From Bog-473 sp963843365 (GTDB lineage Bacteria > Actinomycetota > Acidimicrobiia > Acidimicrobiales > RAAP-2), in assembly GCA_963843365.1 (NCBI GenBank), contig CAWJKG010000002.1:558001-622000 (forward strand): a stretch of 64,000 bases of DNA, read 5' to 3'. Shown one piece after another: positions 1 through 9,776 of the stretch. The notes under the pieces were generated by a model. It worked only from the letters and a program-made list of their open reading frames with translations. It was not told the origin of the DNA and did not search any database. Each line of letters starts with the position of its first letter. Position 1 is the first letter of the stretch. A program made the translations under genes and the position numbers.

Positions 1-2
1 CG

Positions 3-1247
3 TCGCTAACCCTTCACTGGAATGGCGCGCGTTCCGTAGATTCGATTTCGCTGGGTCTTTCTCGACAGGCCAGTCGACCTACGAGGATTGTGGTGAGTAG
101 TCCAAAGGGAAGTCGAACCGAATTTGTCCCGAAGCGAGGCGGGACCATCTTCTTTGCACCTATGACTACCGACACTCTTACAATCAGATTTCTTGCAGTG
201 TCCCCTCGATTTTCAGCGGTGCCAACCGGGCCACATACGGTGGGCCTGCCAGCATCACCGAGAGTCCGCCTGCCGGTTGGCCTGTCCTCGGTCAGGGTTC
301 CAGTCGTCAACGTTGGCTCGTCGTCTTCAACCTCACTGGCACAACCACTTTCTTTGCCTTGTGGCAGCGGTCCCACGATCACAGTGGACACCACACCTAT
401 GCCCACCCTGGTAACGGGAACACTCGGAGACTTGATCACTCTCCAACCCATGCGTATTCGCACCTGTTCGTCCGCAACGGCATTGACGGCTGGACGCCAC
501 GTGATCTCGTTCCCACAGGGAGCATTTCGAGTCACCAGTTTGCTCGTCGGTCATACGAGTGAACATTCCACTCATTCCAGCACGCGCAGCACTCACGTAA
601 CTCTGTGGACCGCGGAGACGCGGAAGCTCACAATCGGAACGGGGCCGGCGGCATATGTCCAAGTCGCGCAAAACTTCAACCCCGGCTGGGTGGCAACCCT
701 CAATGGCCGCACGCTGAAGGCAGTGACTCTGGGAGGGTGGGAGCAAGGGTGGATCGTGCCAGCGGGAGCATCAGGCGTCATGACAATGACGTTTGTTCCC
801 GACCACACGTACCGAGCGCTCCTTCTGGTTGGTGGACTCTTCCTTTTACTTCTGCTCATCCTCGCTTTGGCAAAGGGGCGTTCCTCACACCGCGAGGCGG
901 TCGGACCTCGGAAACGGCTGCCTATGTTCGCCTTAGCCGGTGTCGCGGCTGTCGGAGTCTTCTGCGTGGGTGGCGTTCTCGTCCTTTTGCTGGTTCCTCT
1001 CGTTGCCATCACGTACCGCTGGGGAAGCAGTGTCACTGCCGCGATCGCGGGTCTGAGTTTCAGTCTGGCCGGCGTCATTGTGGCAATTGATCCGGAGGCT
1101 GTTCTTGCGCTGGGAGCGAGGTCAATTGGCTGGCCTGTCGAAGTTTGCGCTGTGACGGCCCTCTGCGCCACTCTGAGTTGCGTCATTGTGGAGGAAGGGC
1201 GACGGCGAACTGCCCGTTCATTTGAGATAGCCGATTCGGATAGTTGA
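3..1247 (+). CDS. C-terminal part of AftD-like arabinofuranosyltransferase (partial)
   Basis: The reading frame is open from the window edge without a start or stop, so this is the 3' end of a longer gene. The translation has a beta-rich extracytoplasmic part ending in a 'NFNPGWVATLNG' motif and a 'GGWEQGWIVPAG' motif. A short basic loop follows, then about four hydrophobic segments (roughly residues 280-400 of the visible part) and a charged tail. This order matches the C-terminal region of the large actinobacterial alpha-(1->3)-arabinofuranosyltransferases (DUF3367/AftD type), which transfer arabinose from decaprenyl-phosphate arabinose outside the membrane. The catalytic N-terminal GT-C part is outside the window, so the substrate is not determined. 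Glycosyltransferase-related genes follow, which fits envelope polysaccharide synthesis. Confidence 0.65.
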   Translation, partial: SLTLHWNGARSVDSISLGLSRQASRPTRIVVSSPKGSRTEFVPKRGGTIFFAPMTTDTLTIRFLAVSPRFSAVPTGPHTVGLPASPRVRLPVGLSSVRVPVVNVGSSSSTSLAQPLSLPCGSGPTITVDTTPMPTLVTGTLGDLITLQPMRIRTCSSATALTAGRHVISFPQGAFRVTSLLVGHTSEHSTHSSTRSTHVTLWTAETRKLTIGTGPAAYVQVAQNFNPGWVATLNGRTLKAVTLGGWEQGWIVPAGASGVMTMTFVPDHTYRALLLVGGLFLLLLLILALAKGRSSHREAVGPRKRLPMFALAGVAAVGVFCVGGVLVLLLVPLVAITYRWGSSVTAAIAGLSFSLAGVIVAIDPEAVLALGARSIGWPVEVCAVTALCATLSCVIVEEGRRRTARSFEIADSDS

Positions 1248-1463
1248 TAGACGTCTTCTTCCATCCGCACTCTGACCCGCAGCCACACACGACCGGAACA
1301 CCCATAGAGACTCAGAAAGGCGCCAACGAGTGAATCTGGTGAGTCTCGATGTCGCTGGCATTTACATTTACCGCGCCGCTCCAGCCCCATTGGGAACTGA
1401 GGACCGTCCTTTGAAATCGAAGGTTGAGCCTCTTGGACTGGTCTGCAGAGAGCGCCGACGCAC

Positions 1464-2225
1464 GTGAGTCTTGCTGCCAAGATCCTCGATCGCGTTCCGG
1501 CACGAGTCATGGTGCCTTCGATCGCCTGGCAATATCGCCTTTTCGAGCCCGAACTCAGGAAACTAAGTCAGTTCGTCCCCAATGAGCGCGGCGCGGTCGA
1601 CGTGGGTGTGTGGTGGGGACCATGGACGTGGTGGCTGGCTCGACGGGTTCCAAGGGTGGATTCTTTTGAACCAAATCCCGATGTTGTCGCCCGCGTCGCC
1701 CCGGTGATGCCGCGAAACGTCAACATCCACACAGTCGCATTGAGCAATCAGACAGGGCGATCGAATCTGTGGCTTCCTCCCGGCGGGTCGAGCACAGAGG
1801 GGCGCGCCTCTCTGGAGCCGGAACCTCGAGCTGGGCTGCATTGGCGAACACAGTCAGTGGTGACAAGTCGGTTAGATGACTTCGATCTTGGAGACGTCGG
1901 ATTTGTCAAGATAGATGTTGAGGGTCACGAACTCGCCGTGCTCCAAGGGGCCGAGAATCTGCTCGAGGCTCAACGCCCAGTTCTGATGGTCGAGATAGAA
2001 GACCACCCGTATCGGCAAGCCTCGCTAGACGACGTTGTTGATTTCCTGAGCGAACATTCCTACAGGGGACAGTTTCTGCAAAAAGGAAGGTGGCGTCCGA
2101 CGAGCGATCTGGATCGTCGGCGTACGAGACAAATGGCTGCGCGCGTAGCGCAACGTGGCTACGGAGTGAACTTTCTCTTTCACGCACGCGGATTCGCTCA
2201 TAACTTTGTATTCACACCGATGTGA
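1464..2225 (+). CDS. FkbM family SAM-dependent methyltransferase
   Basis: About 253 residues from a GTG start; an ATG at 1509 is an alternative. The SAM-binding core is visible as 'VDVGVWWGPWTWWLA' (motif I region) followed by 'VDSFEPNP', the acidic loop typical of FkbM enzymes. The later 'FVKIDVEGHELAVLQGA' and 'PVLMVEIEDH' are hallmark FkbM motifs. Members O-methylate sugars or polyketide-linked groups. Here the setting among glycosyltransferases and a sulfotransferase suggests a sugar acceptor in a surface glycan, but the acceptor is not readable from sequence. It is convergent with the membrane protein at 2329-4425. Confidence 0.85.
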   Translation: MSLAAKILDRVPARVMVPSIAWQYRLFEPELRKLSQFVPNERGAVDVGVWWGPWTWWLARRVPRVDSFEPNPDVVARVAPVMPRNVNIHTVALSNQTGRSNLWLPPGGSSTEGRASLEPEPRAGLHWRTQSVVTSRLDDFDLGDVGFVKIDVEGHELAVLQGAENLLEAQRPVLMVEIEDHPYRQASLDDVVDFLSEHSYRGQFLQKGRWRPTSDLDRRRTRQMAARVAQRGYGVNFLFHARGFAHNFVFTPM

Positions 2226-2328
2226 TCTTCGATCAACTTCGTCACATTGCGTGTAACAGAGCGCTCTGAAAAGATTCCAGGACCGGTGAGATGTCTTTTC
2301 GCGCGACGCCAACGCGCTCCCGCGGTGA

Positions 2329-4425
2329 TCAAGCTGAGCCCAGAACGCAGGTGGTAGCTCGATGGACTGCCACCGGTCCATGTGTCCCAAGACCGCTCAA
2401 GCACCTCGCGTATTGGGTGGCGTTCGGGAATACCCGAGGATCGTCGTCATTGACTTGTCGCCACACCCAGGCGTCCGCAACATGCGTCGGATTCGTTCCG
2501 GTCGCGGCAGATATCAGTTCCGCCATTGCTGTAACGGATGCGACCTGGTCGTAGCTCGGCAACTCAGGCTGATCTGGAAGTACCACTCTGGTGACTCCCC
2601 AGTCAGACAGAGCCCTATGGACCGCAGCGATGTCTGACGACGTCACGTCTGGACTTGAACCGTAAGCGAAAGTGACCTTGGTGATGATGTTCTGGCCTTG
2701 ATCCTCGCCAGTATCGTGCTTCACCCCCACTCCGAGACCACCCGCTCCGACGGTTGAATACTCCTGCCCAGTCAGTGCGTGCCACGTCAACGCAGCTTGC
2801 TTCATAGAGATAGCTTGAAGATAACGCTTACCGTCCCTCGCTTCCCATGTGATCCCCGGCGTCGTCGTTGTGAATGGAGCTGGCAAGGCCAATACAACGG
2901 AACGCCCCGGCAGCCGAGGTGCCACAGCGTGAAACCAAGTGGGAAGGACGACGGCCTCTGTGGTCATCGGAATGCTCTGTGCCACGTATGCAGCAGTTGG
3001 GGCGATCGCTATAATCGCCACCGCGATTCCAGCGAGCGTTCCGCTCCACGAGGAGAGATGCGCCCGCAGTCCGGAAATGCTCCCGCTGCCGCCAGTGCTT
3101 CTGCTCTCCCGATTTCGAAATGCGGACCGAGAGTGGTCGACGACAACTGCCAAGACGACCCCAACCGTCAGATAGACGAGAGACACGAAGTGAATCGGAA
3201 ATGCGTTCTTGAGAAGCGGGAGTCTTGCGATCAAGGTACCCGACGAGGTTGCCATGAGAAGCGTCACTACGGACAGAACTCCGAACAGCCACAAGAGGCG
3301 GTCCTTCCACCAGACAAGCAATCCTGCCAAGCACACGACGATCACTCCGGGACCGAAGTATTGCGGGGAAAGCATCGGCCCCTGATACGCACCCACGATG
3401 TGTTGCCACTGCAAGTCGTTCAGGGTTGAAGCGGGGAAGATGGCATTGGCGATCGAAGCTGAAAACCTGGTCAGCGGGACACCGGGATGCGTCACGCCTG
3501 AAAAATGAGCTGGTCCTGCGAGTGCGAGCCAAACCGGAAAGGCCAGCAGGATGACGGTCGTGAGAGCGGCCACCCCACCACCGGTAGCGGCGTGACCCGC
3601 ATGTTTACGTAGCGTTGCCGGACTCCGGATCGCGGCGTAAATGACGACCATTGCGATCCCAATCCCCGCCTCGACGATCGAGAGGACCAGTATTTCCACG
3701 CTGACGAAGAATTGTGCGGTCAACAGGAGGCCGATGACGATCCCCATGATGCCCGCTCGCGTGCGTTGACGAATCAACAGTTCGTCGAGACAGAGAACCA
3801 GCAACGGTGGTATGGCCATCATGACGAAGTCCACATGTCCCTCGCCGAGATTGCTCACGACGAACGGTGAGAAGCCATAGAACAGGCCTGCCACAAACGC
3901 CGCCGGCGCCCAAGATACCCAGCGGCGTACTAGGGCGAACATCGCCAGAGCAGATATCACCGGACTCACGGTGAAGACCACATTTACTGCGGAGACGGGT
4001 CCGAACAACCAAGTGACGGGGGCCATCACGATGCCGAATGCGGCAAAGACAAGGCTGTCGCCATTCGGGTACCCGATCGCCGTCGAGTAAAAGGGGTTCT
4101 GCCCATGGATCATCGCATATGCCGGCCACGCCATGTACCAAATAGTGGGAGAAGTGTCTCCGCAGCCGCACGTCGTCACCGATGAGGGATGACTTGTCCA
4201 TACATGAATCCACATGAAGGTAGATAGGAGTAGATAGGCACAGCCAGCGATCAGATATGGTCCAACATGATTCCTCCAATGCCCACGCGTCGGTTCGCCG
4301 ACTGCATTCAACCCGTGGTCCCGGTGTACGGAACCTTGCTCATTGCCGGTTGCCGTCTGCACGCGCGGGGTTCGGGAAGTCTCTCTTCCCGCGCCGATGT
4401 AGGACGGTGTATCGGTCGGACCCAT
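2329..4425 (-). CDS. Polytopic membrane protein, GT-C glycosyltransferase-like
   Basis: A 698-residue protein with a hydrophilic N-terminus of about 50 residues, then about 10-12 hydrophobic segments, then an extracytoplasmic C-terminal domain from about residue 480. After the first membrane segment comes 'CGCGDTSPTIWYMAW', with an acidic position in the first outer loop, where GT-C enzymes carry their catalytic Asp. 'NPFYSTAIGYPNG' follows. The architecture matches large actinobacterial membrane proteins of unknown specificity thought to transfer lipid-linked sugars. No TIGR-level family can be assigned by eye. It diverges from the TylF-type methyltransferase at 4670 across a 245-base gap that probably holds both promoters. 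Confidence 0.65.
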   Translation of the reverse strand: MGPTDTPSYIGAGRETSRTPRVQTATGNEQGSVHRDHGLNAVGEPTRGHWRNHVGPYLIAGCAYLLLSTFMWIHVWTSHPSSVTTCGCGDTSPTIWYMAWPAYAMIHGQNPFYSTAIGYPNGDSLVFAAFGIVMAPVTWLFGPVSAVNVVFTVSPVISALAMFALVRRWVSWAPAAFVAGLFYGFSPFVVSNLGEGHVDFVMMAIPPLLVLCLDELLIRQRTRAGIMGIVIGLLLTAQFFVSVEILVLSIVEAGIGIAMVVIYAAIRSPATLRKHAGHAATGGGVAALTTVILLAFPVWLALAGPAHFSGVTHPGVPLTRFSASIANAIFPASTLNDLQWQHIVGAYQGPMLSPQYFGPGVIVVCLAGLLVWWKDRLLWLFGVLSVVTLLMATSSGTLIARLPLLKNAFPIHFVSLVYLTVGVVLAVVVDHSRSAFRNRESRSTGGSGSISGLRAHLSSWSGTLAGIAVAIIAIAPTAAYVAQSIPMTTEAVVLPTWFHAVAPRLPGRSVVLALPAPFTTTTPGITWEARDGKRYLQAISMKQAALTWHALTGQEYSTVGAGGLGVGVKHDTGEDQGQNIITKVTFAYGSSPDVTSSDIAAVHRALSDWGVTRVVLPDQPELPSYDQVASVTAMAELISAATGTNPTHVADAWVWRQVNDDDPRVFPNATQYARCLSGLGTHGPVAVHRATTCVLGSA

Positions 4426-4669
4426 GACCGGAGCATTCTAGATGTCCTCTTTGCAAGGACGATGGCAGCCATAGGAACTGCGTCACCAAACACTGTCCCA
4501 AGTCCACGAGGATGTGGATATCCCCGCGGCGTTTGGTGTCAATATGGGAATATCTCGTTATCGCGCCCAGCAACCCGAACCTACCGCTGCGAATAGTTCA
4601 CATTCTTGGCGTTGCCGCAATCAAAGGAGACATTGAACAGGAAATGAATAGTACAAACCACAGCAAGTC

Positions 4670-5533
4670 GTGACGTCTGATTTCTCCATTTCGCCAGCAC
4701 CGGAAGCCGTCGATCTGTACCTGGATTTGCTGGCGCGAACACTCACCCGGGCGGTCTTCGAGGACAGTGATCGGATCATCGGGGTCCCGACGAAGGATCA
4801 CGCGAAGGCATGGGTGCGACTCCTCGACCGATTCGCGCCGGCCCTCGGCAAAGCCCGGATCGAGATGTCCATAAAGCAGCCCTATTCCAGCAGCAAGAGA
4901 GAGGGTGGAAGCGACTGGCCGGCGAGAGCCGAAACCATGTGTGGATTGAGGCGCCTTGGCAATGCTCGTCGCTGCATCGAACAAGTGCTCACGGACAAGA
5001 TTCCTGGTGACATTATCGAAACCGGGGTCTGGCGGGGCGGGATGTCGATATTCATGCGCGGCGTTCTGAAGGCATACGACGTAACTGACCGAACCGTCTG
5101 GCTTGCGGACTCATTTTCAGGGTTGCCGGTTCCCGACGTGGATCACTACCCCACCGATCGTGATCTTGACCTCAGTGACTGGAAGATCCTGTCGGTTGGA
5201 GTGGAACAGGTGCGCCACAACTTCGAGCGGTACGGACTACTTGATGATCAGGTGCGATTCATAGAGGGCTGGTTCCGGGACACATTGGCAGATGCACCCA
5301 TTAGAGAGCTTGCGATCCTACGGCTCGATGGTGATCTATATGAATCCACAATTCTAGCTCTTGAGTCGCTCTATCCGAAGCTTGCAGCGGGCGGCTACTG
5401 CATCATTGACGACTACGGGGTGATCGACAGCTGCAAACGTGCCGTGACCGACTACCGTCAAGCCCAGGACATCAGTGAGGAACTCGTCGACATTGACGGA
5501 ACCGGATTCTTCTGGCGGAAGTCCTTTTCATAG
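4670..5533 (+). CDS. TylF/MycF-type macrocin O-methyltransferase family
   Basis: 287 residues from a GTG start. Motif I reads 'GDIIETGVWRGG', followed by 'VWLADSFSGLPVPD', then 'LRLDGDLYESTILAL' and 'GGYCIIDDYG'. The two Asp-rich stretches are the metal- and substrate-binding motifs of the TylF family, which O-methylates sugar hydroxyls (for example on macrolide deoxysugars) using SAM and Mg2+. The length is slightly above the usual ~250 residues because of an N-terminal extension. Next to glycosyltransferases and a sulfotransferase, a glycan-modifying role is the likeliest. It ends about 185 bases before the sulfotransferase start on the same strand and may be co-transcribed with it. Confidence 0.85.
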   Translation: MTSDFSISPAPEAVDLYLDLLARTLTRAVFEDSDRIIGVPTKDHAKAWVRLLDRFAPALGKARIEMSIKQPYSSSKREGGSDWPARAETMCGLRRLGNARRCIEQVLTDKIPGDIIETGVWRGGMSIFMRGVLKAYDVTDRTVWLADSFSGLPVPDVDHYPTDRDLDLSDWKILSVGVEQVRHNFERYGLLDDQVRFIEGWFRDTLADAPIRELAILRLDGDLYESTILALESLYPKLAAGGYCIIDDYGVIDSCKRAVTDYRQAQDISEELVDIDGTGFFWRKSFS

Positions 5534-5717
5534 TGGCACATATCGTCCTGCGATCGCGGTCCGTACTCTCCCCCGACGCCAGTGGAGTGAGACTGACGCA
5601 TCCCGCCGAGAGCGGCGCTGCGTTCTCGGCCCTACGCAGATCCTTTTCCCTTTCACGATCGGCTTGCGGTCGGGCATTGCCCCCTGGGTTCGATGGCAAA
5701 CGCGAAACTGTTTCACT

Positions 5718-6728
5718 ATGAACAGTTCGAACCAGCGCGACCCGAGTCTGGACTGGTCCCGCAGACCATTGCTTCTGGTCGTCGGTATGCACCGAAGTGG
5801 CACATCGGCAATAACTGGCTCGCTGGGTGTACTCGGATTCCATACCCCCCATGTCCGCGATCGAATGGGATTCAGTTCCGCCAGCAACGCCGAGCACTGG
5901 GAGAGCCTCTCGCTCAGCGTCTATAACGACCATCTGCTCGCCAAGCTGGGCGGCAGTTGGGACGCGCCGCCAGATCTCCCCCTGCGCTGGGAGCATGGCG
6001 ATCCAGAGCCTGAGTTGGACTCTGCCCTGCTGGTTCTGAACAGGGCGTACCCACTACTCGGTCCATCTGTCTGGAAGGATCCCCGCTTGTGTCTTCTCCT
6101 TCCGCTGTGGAAGAGGATTCTCCCGAGCCCTCTCGCCGCCATTTTGATATGGCGTTCGCCACTCGCAGTAGCTCGATCCCTCCAGAAGCGGGACGGATTC
6201 CACCTTGCAGATGGACTCGCCCTATGGGAGCGCTACAACCGCTCGGCATTACGCAATCTCGCGGGCATTGATACCTATATATGCAACTATGAGACGGTAC
6301 TGCGCGATCCAGCGGGAGCGCTGAACCGAATTGCGGACTGGTTGAGCACGCTCCCACAGCTGTCAGACCGAACTGGGCAATGGCGTCGCGAGCAGTCCGC
6401 CGCATCGATCGTTCGAAGCAACACGGGTACCGAGGGCGATAGTGCAGGCAGTGAACTTCTCCTCCCCCAGCACCGCGAACTCGTCCTCACACTCTCGTCA
6501 CTTACAGGCGGACATCAACCCCTTCGAATGTCCTCGAACGGAAGTGAGTCTGACTGGACGACAGCGCTCCTCGCTGCGCGGAATAACAGTCGAACATACG
6601 GCCTCTTGGTTGAACTCGACGACACACAACGGGCGATCGATCGAATGCGAGGTTCGACCAGTTGGCGGGCTACAAAACCCTTGCGCGCGATCGCTTCCGC
6701 CCTCCACTCCATTCGCTCGAGACAGTGA
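5718..6728 (+). CDS. Sulfotransferase family protein
   Basis: 336 residues from the ATG at 5718. The same frame is open further upstream, but the sequence before this Met is Arg-rich and unlike the family. The PAPS 5'-phosphosulfate loop is clear near residues 22-31, 'VVGMHRSGTSAI'. 'WKDPRLCLLLPLW' and 'LIWRSPLAVARSL' follow, matching the 3'-phosphate-binding region of bacterial sulfotransferases. The C-terminal ~100 residues are less conserved and end in a basic stretch. Enzymes of this group sulfate carbohydrates or lipids. It follows the TylF-type gene and is convergent with the WbsX-type gene (end 6764), so it probably decorates the same surface glycan. Confidence 0.85.
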   Translation: MNSSNQRDPSLDWSRRPLLLVVGMHRSGTSAITGSLGVLGFHTPHVRDRMGFSSASNAEHWESLSLSVYNDHLLAKLGGSWDAPPDLPLRWEHGDPEPELDSALLVLNRAYPLLGPSVWKDPRLCLLLPLWKRILPSPLAAILIWRSPLAVARSLQKRDGFHLADGLALWERYNRSALRNLAGIDTYICNYETVLRDPAGALNRIADWLSTLPQLSDRTGQWRREQSAASIVRSNTGTEGDSAGSELLLPQHRELVLTLSSLTGGHQPLRMSSNGSESDWTTALLAARNNSRTYGLLVELDDTQRAIDRMRGSTSWRATKPLRAIASALHSIRSRQ

Positions 6729-6763
6729 AAGCACCCGCATGCATCGGGTACACCGTCGTGGGC

Positions 6764-7858
6764 CTAACCAGGTTCCGTAGCTGGATCCGCCAGTCCCTGG
6801 GCACGAAGCCGTTTTGCACGATCAAGCTCATCTCTCAGGACCATGAGCCTGGCTGAACCATATTCAGCGTCGGGTTCGAGATAATTCCCTTCAGCCCACT
6901 CATTCCAGGACTTTATGAACACGATCTGCTCATCGACCGGACAGGCAGCGGCGATTTCGATACCGCGCCGAACGTGCGCGCCAAATCGTTCGGGGGATGA
7001 TCCGGTGACAACCAGACCTTGTCTGCCGAGGCGCGGCGTGTTGTCCCAATTCGGATAGATACCGGGAAACACACGACCCGAAACGTCTCTAGGCAGCTCA
7101 GGGAGCACGTCGGCATAGGGAAACCGTCTCGGATATCGCGCGATTCCGCCGGCATGCAGCCGGGTTCTGAGTCGAAACCAGCCATCTCGCACGAACGGGA
7201 GCTTGTAGTACGCGGCTGCATCAAAACCGTCTTTCACATGAGAGTTGTAGTCAGACTCCCCAAGCCCGGCAACGAGATACAGACCTCCCAAGCCGGCATC
7301 ATGAGCCATCTTTTGCCAGCGCTCTACGAACTGTGCCGCATTCGGAAGCTGTCCGGGCTGATAGATGCAGAGGATTGGTCTTCCAGCAACTCGAATATAG
7401 CGAGGGTCTTCGAAGGCTCGACGTAGATTCGAGAAGTGTTCGAGATCGTCCTTCTCTCCAGGGTATGTCTGCTCAATGAGCACTCGGTCGGGCGCTCCGT
7501 GCCACACACCTGACCAACTTTGGTTCGCCCACGACAGGCAGAATGGGAAGTTCGGATTACCGGAGCCAACAACCTCGTCGAATGGGCGCTCGAGCAGTCG
7601 CCTCCCGGCGAACCAATAGTGCCAGTAACAGAATCCCGTTATCCCGTGACGCCGAGCTAGATCCGCCTGGGCTTCTCTGACTTCCTCGACTCGCAAATCG
7701 TAGAAGCCCAGCTCTCCCGGCAGACGTGGTTGTACATGCCCGCGAAACATCGGACGTGCTCGCGCCACGTTCGTCCATTCCGTGAAGCCCTTTCCCCACC
7801 ACTCGTCGTTCTCGGGAATGGGATGGAATTGTGGCAGGTAGTGCGCAATTACTTCCAT
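6764..7858 (-). CDS. WbsX-type glycan biosynthesis protein (GH99-like/GT99)
   Basis: About 364 residues starting at 'MEVIAHYLPQFHPI'; eight residues more if the ATG at 7882 is used. Diagnostic motifs of the WbsX/GH99-like family are visible: 'YLPQFHPIPENDEWWGKGF', 'TEWTNVARARP', 'GITGFCYWHYWF' and 'FIKSWNEWAEGNYLEPD' near the C-terminus. WbsX-like proteins occur in O-antigen, capsule and rhamnan loci and are thought to act as glycosyltransferases or glycan hydrolases. It is the last of a run of three to four minus-strand genes with two methyltransferases upstream, so it belongs to the glycan cluster. Confidence 0.85.
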   Translation of the reverse strand: MEVIAHYLPQFHPIPENDEWWGKGFTEWTNVARARPMFRGHVQPRLPGELGFYDLRVEEVREAQADLARRHGITGFCYWHYWFAGRRLLERPFDEVVGSGNPNFPFCLSWANQSWSGVWHGAPDRVLIEQTYPGEKDDLEHFSNLRRAFEDPRYIRVAGRPILCIYQPGQLPNAAQFVERWQKMAHDAGLGGLYLVAGLGESDYNSHVKDGFDAAAYYKLPFVRDGWFRLRTRLHAGGIARYPRRFPYADVLPELPRDVSGRVFPGIYPNWDNTPRLGRQGLVVTGSSPERFGAHVRRGIEIAAACPVDEQIVFIKSWNEWAEGNYLEPDAEYGSARLMVLRDELDRAKRLRAQGLADPATEPG

Positions 7859-7995
7859 GTGGCGGCAAATGATAGCTGTCACAGGTAGGAACGCTCACTG
7901 CCTGTCGCGCTACGTGGCTGATCACCTGGACAGCCTGGCCGTGAGGCTTAGGGATCCCCCTCATGCCGACAATCTCGAACGTCAGAACCCGCCGG

Positions 7996-8943
7996 TTACC
8001 GCGTGGGTGAATTGGATGGATCGGGCTCGCGAGGGACGCGGTTCCTGGCGGTCTGACTCATGCCTAGGCGAACGGTCTTGAGCGTCCTTCTGCCTATTGC
8101 GCTTGAATAGCGAGCCGCTTGCCACCCTTCTACGAAGTGCGCCCGATTTCGGCGAAAGGGTCGGATGGGTAAGAGCGAGCTGACTTTGGTCCAGTCGCTG
8201 GCAATTGGCCCCATGCGTGCCGGTGCCGAACCCATCGTCGGATCTTCATACGGCTGAGGCAAGTATTCGTCGACGATCTTGTCGTAGTGTTCATCCAGCA
8301 CTGTCGAGGTGGGGTCAAGTCCACGTATGACTCCAAGCCCGGTGGGAGCGACGTCGATGACTTCAATCCGTAGGTCGGGCCGCCACTGCCGCAACAACAC
8401 GATCAATTTCCACACGTCGCCGCTCCACACGTTGGTTGTTCGGTCCCGTCTCGCGGTGATCTCGCTCACTGGAAGGCAATCGTGAATCAGAATGGTGCCT
8501 TCTTCGTCGGAGGCTTTCTCGAGATTCATGAAATCTCTCAGAGCGAATTCAAAGTGATGCATCCCGTCAATAAACGCAAGATCCACTGGCAATCCACCAA
8601 ACAAGCGCGCAAGATCGTGCTGGTCAAAGAATTCGTCACTGGACTGTTTGAAGACCCTCGTCCTGCGCCTGACTGGACAGCGCACGTCGGGCGAGGGATC
8701 AATTCCGACACAGATGGTTCCGGGCACGGCCAAAGTGAGCGAAGACCCGTTGTTCACCCCGATTTCGGCATATGTCCGAGGAAGCAGATGTCGGTGAATG
8801 CGATCGAGGAGGCCAAGGTAGGGCATCCCTGGTGGGCTGTATCGCCTGGCAGCCCGTTCGAATCGTTCCACCCCATCCAGATTACCTGAGCGCCTTACTC
8901 CATCAGTTGCACGATGCTTGTGCCCGGGACCGGTCTCGGGCAT
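7996..8943 (-). CDS. Class I SAM-dependent methyltransferase (family unresolved)
   Basis: 315 residues. The core begins near residue 55 with 'TYAEIGVNNGSSLTLA' (motif I) and 'CVGIDPSPDV', then 'VDLAFIDGMHHFEFAL' and 'GTILIHDCLPV'. These resemble the Methyltransf_24/CmcI-like group acting on small molecules or sugars. About 70 basic residues follow the fold at the C-terminus, with no recognisable motif. It starts 32 bases downstream of another methyltransferase (8976-9773) with similar layout, so the pair probably arose by duplication and is co-transcribed. The substrate is unknown. Confidence 0.75.
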   Translation of the reverse strand: MPETGPGHKHRATDGVRRSGNLDGVERFERAARRYSPPGMPYLGLLDRIHRHLLPRTYAEIGVNNGSSLTLAVPGTICVGIDPSPDVRCPVRRRTRVFKQSSDEFFDQHDLARLFGGLPVDLAFIDGMHHFEFALRDFMNLEKASDEEGTILIHDCLPVSEITARRDRTTNVWSGDVWKLIVLLRQWRPDLRIEVIDVAPTGLGVIRGLDPTSTVLDEHYDKIVDEYLPQPYEDPTMGSAPARMGPIASDWTKVSSLLPIRPFRRNRAHFVEGWQAARYSSAIGRRTLKTVRLGMSQTARNRVPREPDPSNSPTR

Positions 8944-8975
8944 TGGACATCAACCGAGACGCACCACCACACGGT

Positions 8976-9773
8976 TCAAGTCTCGAGCGACGGTGGTGGC
9001 TTCTTTGCATTCAAACCAAGAACCGACCGGCGAATCCTCCGAGCAGATTGGTTCATCCACCACCCTGCTCGAATGGCTGCCGCCGCAACGAGCTCTACCT
9101 CGGAGTGGCCTGTGCGCGGTGGCAGTAGCTGTGCGATCTCATTCGAGAAGCCACCTTCGTCTTGGCTCGGATACGCATCGAGCGGCGCAACAATTCTCCA
9201 GCGAAGACATCGGCGCCACGTAGCGGCTACGAGAGGACCGTTTGTATCATCAATAATCACAACGGCCTCTTCGCCTGTCATCATTTGCCGGCAGTGCAGG
9301 ACATCCCCAAGATAATTCTTTTTTGCCCCATCTACGTGAAAGGCATCGAAGAGTTGGCCCCGGCGGCGCAATGCCGGAAGAGCTTTGAGACTATTGCCCG
9401 ACTCGAAGTGCACTCGATCGGGAAATTCTGCCTGCAGCCATCCGATGACCGGCCGAACATACGGATGAACGCAGATGTCGACGCCAAAATAGATGAGGTC
9501 GGGGTTTGCCGTGAGGGCCGCATATGCGGAATGCCCTCCGTTCACCCCAATCTCGAGCAGCCGAGAGCGCGATGCCGCGACGCTGCGGAATCGATCACGC
9601 TTTCTGCGCAGGCGGGGGTCTGGAGGGCAATTGACGAATGGCGTGTCACCATGCTCATAAAAGAGATTCCCCTCAAGCGGCGCCCCCGTCGCGGCAATGA
9701 TCTCATTCAGACGGAACAATCCGTTCAACCACGATTGGGATTGCTCGACATCGTCCGGCGAGTGAGCGCCCAT
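8976..9773 (-). CDS. Class I SAM-dependent methyltransferase (family unresolved)
   Basis: 265 residues. It shows 'SRLLEIGVNGGHSAYAAL' (motif I), 'IYFGVDICVHPYV', 'LFDAFHVDGAKKNYLGDV' and 'AVVIIDDTNGP', again the small-molecule methyltransferase pattern with a DD motif at strand 5. The N-terminal 70 residues are an accessory segment with a 'LFRLNEIIAATGAPLEGNL' helix, probably a substrate lid. It lies in the minus-strand run with the genes at 7996 and 6764. A small open frame ends three bases before its start. The likely substrate is a nucleotide sugar or lipid-linked sugar, but this is inference. Confidence 0.75.
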   Translation of the reverse strand: MGAHSPDDVEQSQSWLNGLFRLNEIIAATGAPLEGNLFYEHGDTPFVNCPPDPRLRRKRDRFRSVAASRSRLLEIGVNGGHSAYAALTANPDLIYFGVDICVHPYVRPVIGWLQAEFPDRVHFESGNSLKALPALRRRGQLFDAFHVDGAKKNYLGDVLHCRQMMTGEEAVVIIDDTNGPLVAATWRRCLRWRIVAPLDAYPSQDEGGFSNEIAQLLPPRTGHSEVELVAAAAIRAGWWMNQSARRIRRSVLGLNAKKPPPSLET

Positions 9774-9776
9774 CAG